This document shows, in pieces, positions 33,148-43,470 of a DNA stretch of 64,000 nucleotides. The notes beneath the pieces were generated by a model that was not told the origin of the DNA, ran no database searches, and was given only the letters and a program-made list of their open reading frames with translations. The position numbers and the translations under genes were made by a program. Origin of the DNA: JBFGJY01 sp041576975 (GTDB taxonomy: Bacteria > Pseudomonadota > Gammaproteobacteria > UBA4575); contig JBFGJY010000003.1 in the NCBI GenBank assembly GCA_041576975.1, positions 1-64,000 of the forward strand, read 5' to 3'. Each line of letters starts with the position of its first letter. Positions within the stretch are counted from its first letter, which is position 1.

Positions 33148-34977
33148 TTATTCAACAGTAACGGATTTGGCTAAATTGCGTGGTTGGTCGACGTCGGTGT
33201 TTTTCAAAATGGCAACGTGATAGGCAAGTAGTTGTAATGGAACAGTAAAGATTATTGGTGCTACAGCGTTTTCGGGTGCATCGACTTCTATCACAATGGT
33301 GTCAGGTTCTGAAACAAATCCAGAGCTGACATCTGCAAACACATGCAGTACGCCGCCACGTGAACGAACTTCTTCTAGATTGGATTTTAGCTTCTCTAGT
33401 AATTCATCATTGGGTGCCACAGCAATGACAGGAATTTTGTCATCTACAAGTGCAATGGGTCCGTGTTTTAATTCGCCAGCAGGGTAGGCTTCGGCGTGAA
33501 TATAAGTAATTTCTTTTAGTTTTAACGCACCCTCCATCGCCACCGGATGATGAATACCACGGCCTAAAAACAACGCGTGCTGTTTATCGCCATAGTGTTT
33601 CGCTAATTTTTTGATCTTGGCATCTAGTTCTAATACTTTGTTAATTCGGGTTGGAAGGTTTGTAAGTTGCTCAACTAATATTTTTTCAAGCTCTCCGTGT
33701 AAACTATGACGACGACCCGCAGTAATCACAAGCAACAATAATGCTACAAGTTGAGTGGTAAAGGCCTTGGTGGAGGCTACTCCAATTTCAGGTCCAGCAT
33801 GGGTCATTAACACGAGATCCGATTCACGAACTAATGAGCTTTCCGGAACATTACAAATAACCAGTAAGCCTATGTAGGATTCTTGTTTAGCTTGTTGCAG
33901 GGCCGCTAGCGTATCTGCGGTTTCACCAGACTGTGAAATGGCTACAAACAAAGTCCCAGGCTGGACTACATGTTTGCGATAACGAAATTCACTGGCGACA
34001 TCCACAAAACAAGGAATGCCAGCAAGTTCTTCAAACCAAAACTTAGCAATGAGCCCGGCATGGTAACTGGTACCACAAGCGATAATTTGTATGACTTTTG
34101 TTTGATCTAAAATTTCTTTTGCTTTGGGACCAAGAATTTGTTCGGCAACATGGCCATAGATTAATCTTCCCTCAAGTGTGTCAGCGATGGCTTGTGGTTG
34201 CTCATAAATTTCTTTTAGCATGTAGTGTGGGTAACCACCTTTATTTGCAGCATCAGAAGATAGTTTGCTAATTTTTGAAGCACGCTCTACTACGGCACCC
34301 GTATGATCAAATATTTTTATTGCATCACGTGTGATTTGTGCAATATCGCCATTCTCTAAAAATATAAATTTATGAGTTTCTTTTAATAAAGCCTGTACAT
34401 CTGAGGCAATAAAGTTTTCCTTCTCGCCGATGCCAATCACTAATGGGCTTCCGCTACGTGCAGCAATTAATTTTTCTGGGTCATTTTTATCAATCACGCC
34501 CAGTGCATAAGCACCTTTTAAATCTTTTATGGTTTTGCTTACAGCTTCAAAAAGATTGTTATCTTGATCTAAATAGAAAACGATTTGATGTGCAATTACC
34601 TCAGTATCGGTATCTGAAGTAAAGCTAAAACCTTGCTTAGTTTGTTGTGCTTTAAGTTCTTCGAAATTTTCAATAATACCATTATGAACAATTGCAACTC
34701 GGTTATTACATATATGCGGATGTGCGTTGCTTTCTGCTGGTTCCCCATGCGTGGCCCAACGAGTATGTGCAATACCCAGGTCTCCTGCAAGCGCAGATTC
34801 GTCTAGAGCATTACTTAATTCACTTACTTTGCCTGTCTTACGTATCCGTTTTAAATCTCCATTTGTAAGCACAGCCATGCCTGCAGAATCATAGCCTCGG
34901 TATTCCAGGCGACGCAGACCTTCTAATAAAATGTGTGATACATCTCTATTTGCAATTGCGCCAACTATTCCACACAT
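33148..34977 (-). CDS. glmS: glutamine-fructose-6-phosphate aminotransferase
   Basis: GlmS makes glucosamine 6-phosphate from fructose 6-phosphate and glutamine, the first step to UDP-GlcNAc for peptidoglycan and LPS. The 609-residue protein starts MCGIVGAI, so Cys2 is the amidotransferase nucleophile once the initiator Met is removed. It has RWATHGEP, then two SIS domains (IACGTSYHAG, ISQSGETADT, STKAFTTQL) and ends PRNLAKSVTVE as in the family. It is the immediate neighbour of glmU, whose stop is one base before its start. No glmS ribozyme is expected or seen in this group. Confidence 0.97.
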   Translation of the reverse strand: MCGIVGAIANRDVSHILLEGLRRLEYRGYDSAGMAVLTNGDLKRIRKTGKVSELSNALDESALAGDLGIAHTRWATHGEPAESNAHPHICNNRVAIVHNGIIENFEELKAQQTKQGFSFTSDTDTEVIAHQIVFYLDQDNNLFEAVSKTIKDLKGAYALGVIDKNDPEKLIAARSGSPLVIGIGEKENFIASDVQALLKETHKFIFLENGDIAQITRDAIKIFDHTGAVVERASKISKLSSDAANKGGYPHYMLKEIYEQPQAIADTLEGRLIYGHVAEQILGPKAKEILDQTKVIQIIACGTSYHAGLIAKFWFEELAGIPCFVDVASEFRYRKHVVQPGTLFVAISQSGETADTLAALQQAKQESYIGLLVICNVPESSLVRESDLVLMTHAGPEIGVASTKAFTTQLVALLLLVITAGRRHSLHGELEKILVEQLTNLPTRINKVLELDAKIKKLAKHYGDKQHALFLGRGIHHPVAMEGALKLKEITYIHAEAYPAGELKHGPIALVDDKIPVIAVAPNDELLEKLKSNLEEVRSRGGVLHVFADVSSGFVSEPDTIVIEVDAPENAVAPIIFTVPLQLLAYHVAILKNTDVDQPRNLAKSVTVE

Positions 34978-34978
34978 A

Positions 34979-36352
34979 CTATCTTTTCTTTTTTACTTTT
35001 TTAGGACGTTGCCAGTTTTCTACAGTGACTTGTTTGCTACGTGCTAGTGTAAGTTTTTCTTTGGGCGAATCTTTGGTTATGGTCGATCCTGCGCCAATGG
35101 TAGCGCCATCACCGATTGTGACGGGTGCTACAAATTGTGTGTCTGAGCCAACAAATACGTTATCACCAATGATGGTGCGATGTTTGTTAGCCCCGTCATA
35201 ATTACAAGTAATCGTGCCAGCACCAATATTGACATCTGTGCCTAGGTCGCTATCCCCAATATAGCTTAAGTGATTAATTTTACTGCCCGTTTTAATATTG
35301 GAATTTTTAATTTCAACAAAGTTGCCGGCTTTGACATTTTCACCGAGCTTTGTATCTGGTCGAATGCGTGCAAATGGCCCTAATTCGCAGTTACGCCCGA
35401 TCAAAGCATTTTCAATGTGGCAGTTTGCATGAATGCAAGTGCCTGCTTCAATAATTGTATTAATTATCACGGCATTAGCACCTACCTTAACACCATCACC
35501 GAGGTGGTTATTACCTACAAATACTGTATTCACATCAATTTCTATATCTTTACCAATTTGTAGTTCCCCGCGCACATCAATTCGATTTGGGTCCATTAGT
35601 GTTGCGCCATTATTCATTAATTGCTCCGCAATGCGGCGTTGATAAATTCGTTCTACTTCTGCAAGTTGAGATTTATTATTGATTCCAAGTACTTCATTAG
35701 AGTTATCACAGACGATAGCTTCAACTTTACATTGATCCTTCACTGCTAGCCCAATGCAATCGGTTAAGTAATATTCCTGTTGTGCATTGTCATTATTAAT
35801 TTGTGCGAGCCATTCTTTTAACAAATTCGAACGCGTTGCAAGAATTCCTGTGTTGATCTCATTAATAGCCAGCGTTTTACTGTCAGCATCTTTTTGCTCC
35901 ACGATACACTGCACCTTGTGTTGTGCATCGCGCACGATACGTCCATACCCAGTCGGGTCATTTAACTTTGCAGACAATATAACAAGTTGATGTTGTATTA
36001 ATTGTTCAATGAGTGGCTGTAACGTTACAGATGCTAATAGCGGCACATCCCCATATAGAATCAGAACATTTTGATCGTCATCTAAATTTGGCAATACTTG
36101 TTGAACTGCATGGCCGGTGCCCAATTGTTCACTTTGAAGGCACCAATTTATGGAATCATCATCAATCACCGCTTTAACACGATCAGCTCCATGCCCGATC
36201 ACCACATGGATCGCTTCTGGGGATAAACTTTGTGCGCACTTTATTACATGAGCCAACATCGGTTTGCCTGCTACTTTATGCATAACCTTTGGCAGATCAC
36301 TATGCATACGTTTGCCCTGGCCTGCAGCAAGAATGACGATGTGTAACCCCAT
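34979..36352 (-). CDS. glmU: bifunctional UDP-GlcNAc pyrophosphorylase / GlcN-1-P N-acetyltransferase
   Basis: This 457-residue cytosolic enzyme makes UDP-GlcNAc. The N-terminal uridyltransferase domain has LAAGQGKRMHSDLPKVMHKV. The C-terminal half is a left-handed beta helix of hexapeptides with the acetyltransferase motif (VEIKNSNIKTGSKINHLSYI, NYDGANKHRT). The tail KKVKKKR is basic. It is placed between atpC and glmS as in many gammaproteobacteria. 170 bases separate it from atpC, so it may also have its own promoter. Confidence 0.97.
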   Translation of the reverse strand: MGLHIVILAAGQGKRMHSDLPKVMHKVAGKPMLAHVIKCAQSLSPEAIHVVIGHGADRVKAVIDDDSINWCLQSEQLGTGHAVQQVLPNLDDDQNVLILYGDVPLLASVTLQPLIEQLIQHQLVILSAKLNDPTGYGRIVRDAQHKVQCIVEQKDADSKTLAINEINTGILATRSNLLKEWLAQINNDNAQQEYYLTDCIGLAVKDQCKVEAIVCDNSNEVLGINNKSQLAEVERIYQRRIAEQLMNNGATLMDPNRIDVRGELQIGKDIEIDVNTVFVGNNHLGDGVKVGANAVIINTIIEAGTCIHANCHIENALIGRNCELGPFARIRPDTKLGENVKAGNFVEIKNSNIKTGSKINHLSYIGDSDLGTDVNIGAGTITCNYDGANKHRTIIGDNVFVGSDTQFVAPVTIGDGATIGAGSTITKDSPKEKLTLARSKQVTVENWQRPKKVKKKR

Positions 36353-36521
36353 TGTATTTATTTAACGCTATTCGAATTCAAAGACTGTAACTGTGTTGGA
36401 TCCATACATTGTGTAACAAGAGCTAGTATCAAGATAGCTTCTCATGCTTCGGGATTCACCGAATGGATAAGTAAAGTTGTCGGTGGAAAGTGCTAGTACG
36501 TATCAGCAGCAATAAGAGCGA

Positions 36522-36944
36522 TTATCTTTTTAGTTTGCGCAATCTCTCGATCATACGAAGTTGCTCGGCGGCTCTAACAAGTTCAGCTTGTGCCTTGGCC
36601 GCATCAAAGTCGCCTTTTTGGTCTTTTAGGGCATCTTCAGCACGCTGTTTAGCTTCCAAGGCCTTGGCTTCATCAAGATCTTCGGCGCGGATAGCCGTAT
36701 CTGAAAGCACTGTCACGACATGAGGTTGGACCTCCAGAATACCGCCGGATACATAGAGATATTGATCTTCATGGCCTTCAATTTCGATTTTCAATTCACC
36801 TGGTCGAAGGCTGGTGACCAAAGGGGTGTGACGTGGGTAAATGCCGACATCACCCATCACTGCAGGTGCAAACACAGCAGAGATAGTGCCGGAAAAAAGT
36901 TCTTTTTCCGCACTCACTACATCTAGATGAATCGTCATGGCCAT
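36522..36944 (-). CDS. atpC: F1F0 ATP synthase epsilon subunit
   Basis: This 140-residue subunit of the central stalk has the N-terminal beta sandwich (TIHLDVVSAEKELFSG, GDVGIYPRHTPLVTSLRPG, LYVSGGILEVQPHVVTVLSD) and the C-terminal two-helix regulatory domain (LDEAKALEAKQRAEDAL, AEQLRMIERLRKLKR). It follows atpD by nine bases and is the last atp gene. Confidence 0.96.
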   Translation of the reverse strand: MAMTIHLDVVSAEKELFSGTISAVFAPAVMGDVGIYPRHTPLVTSLRPGELKIEIEGHEDQYLYVSGGILEVQPHVVTVLSDTAIRAEDLDEAKALEAKQRAEDALKDQKGDFDAAKAQAELVRAAEQLRMIERLRKLKR

Positions 36945-36953
36945 ACCTCCTCC

Positions 36954-38330
36954 TTACAGTGACTCAGCCTTCTTAACCACTTCTTCAATGCCACCTTGCA
37001 TATAAAACGCTTGTTCCGGAAGATGATCGTACTCACCATCCACAATAGCTCTAAAGCTCGAAATAGTATCCTGCAATGAAACAATTGCTCCAGGTGTTCC
37101 AGTAAAGACTTCCGCGACTGAAAATGGTTGTGATAAAAACCGTTGAATTTTACGTGCTCGAGCTACCACTTGTTTATCTTCTTCAGACAATTCATCCATA
37201 CCCAAAATAGCGATGATGTCTTTTAGTTCTTTATAACGTTGCAATGTGTTTTGTACTGCGCGTGCTGTGTCATAATGCTCTTGTCCAATCACTAAGGGGT
37301 CAAGTTGACGACTAGTTGAATCCAGTGGGTCCACTGCAGGGTAAATTCCTAGTTCTGCAACTTGTCGTGATAACACCACAGTTGCATCTAAATGCGCAAA
37401 GGTTGTTGCTGGGGATGGGTCGGTCAAGTCGTCTGCAGGAACATACACTGCCTGAATAGAAGTTATAGATCCTTTGCTTGTAGAAGTAATGCGTTCTTGT
37501 AATACGCCCATTTCTTCAGCAAGTGTGGGTTGATAGCCTACAGCAGAAGGCATGCGCCCAAGTAATGCGGACACTTCGGTTCCTGCCAAGGTATAACGAT
37601 AAATGTTATCGATAAACATTAACATATCGCGTCCTTCGTCACGAAAATATTCCGCCATGGTTAAGCCTGTAAGGCCCACACGCAAACGGTTGCCCGGTGG
37701 TTCGTTCATTTGTCCATACACCATCGCAACTTTATCAAGCACCCCGGCTTCTTTCATTTCATAATAGAAATCATTACCTTCACGTGTGCGTTCACCTACG
37801 CCAGCAAACACTGAAAGTCCTGAGTGTTTTTTAGCGATGTTATTAATTAGTTCCATCATGGCTACGGTTTTACCTACTCCGGCACCGCCAAATAACCCGA
37901 TCTTGCCACCTTTGGCAAAAGGACAAAGCAAGTCGATGACCTTAATACCTGTTTCAAGTAACTCATTGCCGCCTGCTTGTTCTTCAAATTTGGGAGGTGC
38001 GCGATGAATTGGCATTTTTAATTCAGCACCTATGTCGCCCGCGTTATCCACAGGTTCGCCTAATACGTTCATTACACGACCCAGAGTTTTAGGCCCAACA
38101 GGCACCGAAATCGGCGCATCCGTATTGGAAACACTGAGTCCACGTTGTAACCCATCCGAAGCACCCATAGCAATGGTGCGCACAATGCCATCACCGAGTT
38201 GTTGTTGTACTTCTAGTGTCAGATTCTTTTCGTCTACGAATAATGCATCGTAAATATTCGGTACATCGTCACGCGCAAACTCAACATCAACCACTGCGCC
38301 GATGATTTGAACAATTTGGCCCGCACTCAT
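36954..38330 (-). CDS. atpD: F1F0 ATP synthase beta subunit
   Basis: This 458-residue catalytic subunit has the P-loop GGAGVGKTVAMMELI and GERTREGNDFYYEM, the DELSEEDK segment near the C-terminus, and ALLGRMPSAVGYQPTLA. Length and motifs are those of gammaproteobacterial AtpD. It is in the minus-strand atp operon between atpG and atpC. Confidence 0.98.
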   Translation of the reverse strand: MSAGQIVQIIGAVVDVEFARDDVPNIYDALFVDEKNLTLEVQQQLGDGIVRTIAMGASDGLQRGLSVSNTDAPISVPVGPKTLGRVMNVLGEPVDNAGDIGAELKMPIHRAPPKFEEQAGGNELLETGIKVIDLLCPFAKGGKIGLFGGAGVGKTVAMMELINNIAKKHSGLSVFAGVGERTREGNDFYYEMKEAGVLDKVAMVYGQMNEPPGNRLRVGLTGLTMAEYFRDEGRDMLMFIDNIYRYTLAGTEVSALLGRMPSAVGYQPTLAEEMGVLQERITSTSKGSITSIQAVYVPADDLTDPSPATTFAHLDATVVLSRQVAELGIYPAVDPLDSTSRQLDPLVIGQEHYDTARAVQNTLQRYKELKDIIAILGMDELSEEDKQVVARARKIQRFLSQPFSVAEVFTGTPGAIVSLQDTISSFRAIVDGEYDHLPEQAFYMQGGIEEVVKKAESL

Positions 38331-38373
38331 GTTTTTTCCTCTTTACTATGTAAATTAACTATTAAATCAATTA

Positions 38374-39237
38374 TTAAACGGCAGCAGCACCGCCAACGAT
38401 CTCAGAAATTTCTTGTGTAATGGCTGCCTGTCGCGCTTTGTTATAAGCAAGCTGCAATTCTGAAATAAGTTCACCGGCATTGTCTGTAGCACTTTTCATC
38501 GCAATCATTCTTGCTGCCATTTCACATGCAACATTTTCTACCACTGCTTGGTAGACAATGGACTCAATATAGCGTGTCAATAAGCCATCCAATACCGTTT
38601 TTGCATCAGGCTCGTAGATGTAGTCCCAGTGATGTTTCAATTCTTCATTTTCTTCAGAAACCAATGGTAACAATGTCGATACTTTTGGCTTTTGCGTCAT
38701 GGTATTTACAAATTCATTCTCAACCAAAAACAAACGATCGATATTGCCATCTGTATAAGCGTCTAGCATCGCTTTTACCGTACCAATCAATTCATTGATA
38801 TGAATCGTGTCTCCAAGATGTGAAACTTGAGAAACAATATTACTGGAAAACCTTTTGAAGAATTGTGTTCCCTTTGCGCCGATTATACATAAATCAATTT
38901 CTATATTTTGTTTCTGCCACTCTTGCATGGCTCTTAATGCTGCTTTAAACGCATTGATGTTCAAACCACCGCATAATCCTCTATCAGTAGAAACGATAAT
39001 GAAACCCACGCGCTTCACCTCTGGGTGTTCGATTAAAAATGGATGATGATATTCTGCGCTGGCATTGGCGAGGTGACCAATTACATTAAGCATTTTCTGT
39101 GAATACGGCCGAGTCGCCTTCATGCGATCTTGGGCTTTACGCATTTTACTTGCCGCCACCATTTCCATTGCCTTGGTGATCTTCTGAGTATTTTTAATAC
39201 TCGCAATCTGTGTACGTATTTCTTTTTCGCCAGCCAT
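38374..39237 (-). CDS. atpG: F1F0 ATP synthase gamma subunit
   Basis: This 287-residue rotor shaft subunit has both conserved coiled-coil ends: EIRTQIASIKNTQKITKAME and MVAASKMRKAQDRM at the N-terminus, and MAARMIAMKSATDNAGELI with YNKARQAAITQEISEIVGGA at the C-terminus. In between is the DRGLCGGLN motif. It is 43 bases upstream of atpD. Confidence 0.97.
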   Translation of the reverse strand: MAGEKEIRTQIASIKNTQKITKAMEMVAASKMRKAQDRMKATRPYSQKMLNVIGHLANASAEYHHPFLIEHPEVKRVGFIIVSTDRGLCGGLNINAFKAALRAMQEWQKQNIEIDLCIIGAKGTQFFKRFSSNIVSQVSHLGDTIHINELIGTVKAMLDAYTDGNIDRLFLVENEFVNTMTQKPKVSTLLPLVSEENEELKHHWDYIYEPDAKTVLDGLLTRYIESIVYQAVVENVACEMAARMIAMKSATDNAGELISELQLAYNKARQAAITQEISEIVGGAAAV

Positions 39238-39249
39238 TACGCTATTGCT

Positions 39250-40791
39250 CTACCAAGTTCCCTTAGCTTTAAAGTCTTCAATCGCTTTGCGAAGCGCGGC
39301 CTCAACATCGTCGTCATAATCGCCTGTACTATTGATTTTGTCTAACAGGTCTTTGTATTGCGAGCGCATAAAGTCATGCATAGCGTGTTCAAACTGTACA
39401 ACTATGCCCACTTCAACATCATCAACATAGCCCTGATCCACAGCGAATAAAGACACGGCCATCTCTGCAATAGTTAAAGGTTTGTATTGGGGTTGTTTCA
39501 TTAATTCCATCACACGCTCACCGCGTTCTAGCTGCTTTCGGGTTTGTTCATCAAGGTCCGAGGCGAACTGCGAAAACGCAGCTAGCTCACGATACTGCGC
39601 TAACGCCAAACGAACACCGCCGCCAAGCTTTTTAATGATTTTAGTTTGTGCGGCACCACCAACCCGTGATACGGATAGACCTGCATTAATTGCAGGGCGG
39701 AATCCTGCGTTAAACAAATCACTTTCTAAAAAGATTTGTCCATCAGTAATGGAAATCACATTGGTGGGCACAAACGCCGAAACGTCACCGGCTTGTGTTT
39801 CAATAATCGGTAACGCCGTAAGCGAACCGGTCTGACCTTTTACTTCACCATTAGTAAATTGTTCAACATAGTCGACATTTACACGAGAGGCGCGTTCCAA
39901 TAATCGTGAGTGCAAATAAAATACATCACCTGGATATGCTTCACGACCTGGCGGACGCCTTAATAACAAAGATACTTGGCGATACGCCCAAGCTTGTTTG
40001 GTTAAGTCGTCATAAATAATAAGTGCGTCTTCGCCACGGTCACGGAAATATTCTCCCATAGCACAACCTGAATAGGGCGCAATGTATTGCATCGCTGCGG
40101 ACTCGGATGCACTGGCTGCGACGATGATGGTATGCCCCATCGCGTCATGCTCTTCAAGTTTGCGCACCACGTTCGCTATCGATGAGTTCTTTTGGCCGAT
40201 GGCGACGTAGATACATTTAATGCCAGTGCCTTTTTGATTAATGATGGCGTCAATCGCAACGGCGGTTTTACCAGTTTGGCGATCGCCGATTATAAGTTCG
40301 CGTTGCCCACGCCCGATGGGTACCATGGAGTCAATGGATTTCAGTCCAGTTTGTACAGGTTGGCTAACAGATTGGCGTTCGATTACTCCCGGAGCAATTT
40401 TTTCAATCGGTGAAGCTGTGGCACAATCCACTGGTCCCTTGCCATCTACACCATTGCCCAATGAGTCTACAACGCGGCCCAGCAATTCAGGCCCCACTGG
40501 TACTTCTAAAATTCTTCCTGTACAAGAAACTTTGTTGCCTTCAGTGATGTGCTTGTAATCGCCAAGCACCACGGCCCCTACGGAGTCACGCTCTAAGTTC
40601 AACGCCATGCCAAAGGTATTCTGCGGAAACTCAAGCATCTCGCCGGCCATAACATCGGCTAAGCCATGAATGCGGACAATGCCGTCGGTCACACCCACTA
40701 CCGTGCCTTCGGTGCGCGCCTCGGCGATTGCTTCAAAATTCTCAATACGTTTTTTAATTAACTCGCTAATTTCAGTTGGGTTAAGTTGCAT
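39250..40791 (-). CDS. atpA: F1F0 ATP synthase alpha subunit
   Basis: This 513-residue subunit has the nucleotide-binding loop GDRQTGKTAVAIDAI, AASASESAAMQYIAPY, the PPGREAYPGDVFYLHSRLLE region and ARVGGAAQTK-like SRVGGAAQTK. The start MQLNPTEISELIKKRIE is canonical. It is 12 bases upstream of atpG. Confidence 0.98.
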   Translation of the reverse strand: MQLNPTEISELIKKRIENFEAIAEARTEGTVVGVTDGIVRIHGLADVMAGEMLEFPQNTFGMALNLERDSVGAVVLGDYKHITEGNKVSCTGRILEVPVGPELLGRVVDSLGNGVDGKGPVDCATASPIEKIAPGVIERQSVSQPVQTGLKSIDSMVPIGRGQRELIIGDRQTGKTAVAIDAIINQKGTGIKCIYVAIGQKNSSIANVVRKLEEHDAMGHTIIVAASASESAAMQYIAPYSGCAMGEYFRDRGEDALIIYDDLTKQAWAYRQVSLLLRRPPGREAYPGDVFYLHSRLLERASRVNVDYVEQFTNGEVKGQTGSLTALPIIETQAGDVSAFVPTNVISITDGQIFLESDLFNAGFRPAINAGLSVSRVGGAAQTKIIKKLGGGVRLALAQYRELAAFSQFASDLDEQTRKQLERGERVMELMKQPQYKPLTIAEMAVSLFAVDQGYVDDVEVGIVVQFEHAMHDFMRSQYKDLLDKINSTGDYDDDVEAALRKAIEDFKAKGTW

Positions 40792-40826
40792 TTTCGATTC
40801 CTCTTATTTGCCCTTAGCTAAAATAT

Positions 40827-41363
40827 TTAATGTGTGAGGGCTGTGGAAAGCTTATTGAGCCGTCCACGAACGGACCCATCTATTACTAAATCGCCTGCAC
40901 GAATAACCGCGCCACCGATGAGTGCTTCATCGATACGCGAAGTAAGGCGCACTTTTTTTCCTAAGCGCTGTGTCAACGATGCAGCAATACTTGTTAATTG
41001 CGACTCATTGATATCGCTTGCAGAAATTACTTCTGCATCGACTGTGCCTTCTGCATCAGCTCTATAATGTTGATACAGGGCAGCTATTTCAGGCAATAGC
41101 GTTATGCGATCATTCTCGGCTAATAGCTTAATAAAATTTTTGGCGCGCTTATTTATTTGCTCTTCACAAACAGAGATAAAAAGATCTGCTGTTTGTTGTT
41201 GAGATAGCCTGGGACTATCTAACAATGCACGCATGGTGGGGTCATAGGCTACTGCGGCCATAACGGCTAACATCTCAGTCCATTGTTGTTGTTCACTATT
41301 TGCCTGTGCAATATCAAATGCGGCGCGTGCGTAAGGTCTAGCTGTTGTAGTGAGTTCGGACAT
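40827..41363 (-). CDS. atpH: F1F0 ATP synthase delta subunit
   Basis: This 178-residue peripheral stalk subunit has RPYARAAFDIA at the N-terminus, NFIKLLAENDRITLLPEIA in the middle and the C-terminal LIGGAVIRAGDLVIDGSVRG before a helix, all typical of AtpH. It sits between atpF and atpA. Confidence 0.96.
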   Translation of the reverse strand: MSELTTTARPYARAAFDIAQANSEQQQWTEMLAVMAAVAYDPTMRALLDSPRLSQQQTADLFISVCEEQINKRAKNFIKLLAENDRITLLPEIAALYQHYRADAEGTVDAEVISASDINESQLTSIAASLTQRLGKKVRLTSRIDEALIGGAVIRAGDLVIDGSVRGRLNKLSTALTH

Positions 41364-41383
41364 TTGCCTAGATATCTACTTTG

Positions 41384-41854
41384 TTAAATTTGTGCCGCCA
41401 ATTCATTCAATATATCTTGGTGCGTACGCGCATCAATTTCTTTTTTCAAAATACGCTCTGCACCCGCTACCGCAATGGTTGAAACTTGTGTGCGCAATTG
41501 TTCTTTTGCACGATTTACTTCTTTTTCGACTTCGGCATGTGCGGCCTCTTTAATACGATTGCCTTCCTCGACCGCGACTGATTTTGCATCATCAACGATT
41601 TCATTTGCGCGCTTTTGCGCTTGATTCAGAATATTAGACGCTTGTTGCTTGGCCTCATGCAATTTTTTTTCGGCATTTTTCTCAGCCAACTCGTGCTGCT
41701 TGAAGCCACGCTCGGCTTCAGCAAGGCCGTCAGCGATTTTCTTTTTGCGTTCGTCCAGTGCCGCCATAATCGGCGGCCATACGAATTTCATGCAAAACCA
41801 AACAAAAACAATAAACGCAATCGTTTGGCCAAATAATGTGAGGTTAATGTTCAT
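41384..41854 (-). CDS. atpF: F1F0 ATP synthase b subunit
   Basis: This 156-residue subunit has one N-terminal membrane helix (LFGQTIAFIVFVWFCMKFVW), the conserved PPIMAALDERKKKIADGL, and a long charged coiled coil to the end, forming the peripheral stalk. The length equals that of E. coli AtpF. Confidence 0.97.
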   Translation of the reverse strand: MNINLTLFGQTIAFIVFVWFCMKFVWPPIMAALDERKKKIADGLAEAERGFKQHELAEKNAEKKLHEAKQQASNILNQAQKRANEIVDDAKSVAVEEGNRIKEAAHAEVEKEVNRAKEQLRTQVSTIAVAGAERILKKEIDARTHQDILNELAAQI

Positions 41855-41896
41855 GTTTGAACCTTAAATGTACTTCATTACAAATATGTTTTTGCT

Positions 41897-42145
41897 TTAC
41901 CCGGCGCCACCGACAACTGCAAATAACACATATAAACCAATGGCGATTGCAATGACTGGAAGTGCGTCAACGAGGCCCATGACAATAAAGAACTGTGTTC
42001 TTAACATCGGGATAAGTTCGGGTTGTCGCGCGGCACCTTCAAGAAAGCGGCCACCAAGAACACCGATACCTACGGCTGCACCTGCCGCACCGATGCCTAA
42101 CATAAGTGCGCCGGCGACATAGAGTAATGCTACTGGTATTTCCAT
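41897..42145 (-). CDS. atpE: F1F0 ATP synthase c subunit
   Basis: This 82-residue hairpin of two membrane helices forms the rotor ring. The polar loop is ARQPELIPML, and the second helix carries the ion-binding Asp in VMGLVDALPVIAIAIGLY. The sequence around it is that of H+-type rings rather than the Na+-type pattern with Gln and Glu/Ser ligands. Confidence 0.97.
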   Translation of the reverse strand: MEIPVALLYVAGALMLGIGAAGAAVGIGVLGGRFLEGAARQPELIPMLRTQFFIVMGLVDALPVIAIAIGLYVLFAVVGGAG

Positions 42146-42192
42146 TTTATTCTCCTATTACAAATTGCATGAAATAAATATTCAGTTGATGG

Positions 42193-43062
42193 TTAGTGAT
42201 GCTCCTGGTGTGCCATGTCGAGATAAACGATGGTCAACACCATAAAAATAAATGCCTGTAGAAGGATGATCAAAATATGAAAGATCGCCCAACCTAACTG
42301 CAAAAATCCTCCCAAAGTTCCCCAAACTATACCGCCGCTATACAGCAGTGCGATTAAAATAAAAATCATCTCACCTGCATATAAATTTCCAAACAAACGC
42401 AGTGCCAAAGATACGGGTTTAGAGATTAATGCAATGCCTTCGAGTACCAAATTAGCTAGCATCCCCCATTTACCAAAGGGTTGAAACGCGAGCTCGCCGA
42501 AAAACCCTCCAACGCCTTTGATTTTAATGCTGTAGTACAACATCAAAACAAACACAGCTAGTGCCATACCGAAAGTTATATTGGGATCGGTTGTGGATAC
42601 AACCTTAAAATATACATGATGTGGATCTGCACCAAAAAAAGTTGCGCCTACCCATTTGGCTACTTCTGGTATCCAATCGACCGGAACGAGATCCATTAAG
42701 TTCATCAAGAATACCCAAATAAAAATCGTCAAAGATAACGGTGCGACTAAATCATTTTTTGCACTAAAGGATCCGCGCACATTCTCATTAATAAAATCGA
42801 CAATCCATTCAACAAAGTTTTGCAGGCCGCTGGGTGTTTCTACGGTCATAGATTTTGCAGCTTTATGAAAAATGAATAAAAAGACTGCGCCTAATAAAAT
42901 TGACCAAAACATGCTATCGATATGAATCGCCCAAAATCCCATATCTGCAGCTTCAGATGTGCTGTGCGCAAACCCCCAGTGTCCATCTGGATGTTTCCCA
43001 AACGTCCAGTTAGTCAAATGGTGCTGAATGTACTCGGATGAAGTAATTGTGTCGCCAGCCAT
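42193..43062 (-). CDS. atpB: F1F0 ATP synthase a subunit
   Basis: This 289-residue membrane subunit forms the proton half-channels with the c ring. The key Arg is in KPVSLALRLFGNLYAGEMIF. FLMNLMDLVPVDW and the C-terminal LQLGWAIFHILIILLQAFIF are also typical. It is four bases downstream of atpI. Confidence 0.97.
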   Translation of the reverse strand: MAGDTITSSEYIQHHLTNWTFGKHPDGHWGFAHSTSEAADMGFWAIHIDSMFWSILLGAVFLFIFHKAAKSMTVETPSGLQNFVEWIVDFINENVRGSFSAKNDLVAPLSLTIFIWVFLMNLMDLVPVDWIPEVAKWVGATFFGADPHHVYFKVVSTTDPNITFGMALAVFVLMLYYSIKIKGVGGFFGELAFQPFGKWGMLANLVLEGIALISKPVSLALRLFGNLYAGEMIFILIALLYSGGIVWGTLGGFLQLGWAIFHILIILLQAFIFMVLTIVYLDMAHQEHH

Positions 43063-43065
43063 GTT

Positions 43066-43470
43066 TTATTGAATTTGTCTAATTGTTCGATTGCTGGATT
43101 TAGGTTTAATTAATGGTACGAGCCACATGCACGACTGTGCTATGAAGTAGGTTATAAATAATGTTAACGGATGAACTTCCTTATAATTTATAAATACAAG
43201 CGCAAATAACGCTACGGCTAACGTCAATTTGATGAGCTCTGCAATATATATGGACCACAACAAACTATATGGTTCTGCGTTTCGACGTTTAGTAAACAAT
43301 TGACGCGCAAAATATATATTGGGTAAGACACAAATCAGCCCGCCTAAAAATGCAGATAAAGCCAACTCTTGCTTTACTGCAAACAGAACACCAGCTATGC
43401 AAAGGGTAATCAGCCATTGCGCAGTGTGTATTCGATTTACTAGCGATGGTATTATTAATTTACGAACCAA
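43066..43470 (-). CDS. atpI: ATP synthase accessory protein AtpI
   Basis: This 134-residue protein with four hydrophobic helices heads the atp operon. AtpI helps assemble the c ring or transports magnesium in some bacteria and is dispensable. FLGGLICVLPNIYFARQLF and LIKLTLAVALFALVF-like helices fit the family, which is poorly conserved, so the assignment leans on position. Confidence 0.87.
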   Translation of the reverse strand: MVRKLIIPSLVNRIHTAQWLITLCIAGVLFAVKQELALSAFLGGLICVLPNIYFARQLFTKRRNAEPYSLLWSIYIAELIKLTLAVALFALVFINYKEVHPLTLFITYFIAQSCMWLVPLIKPKSSNRTIRQIQ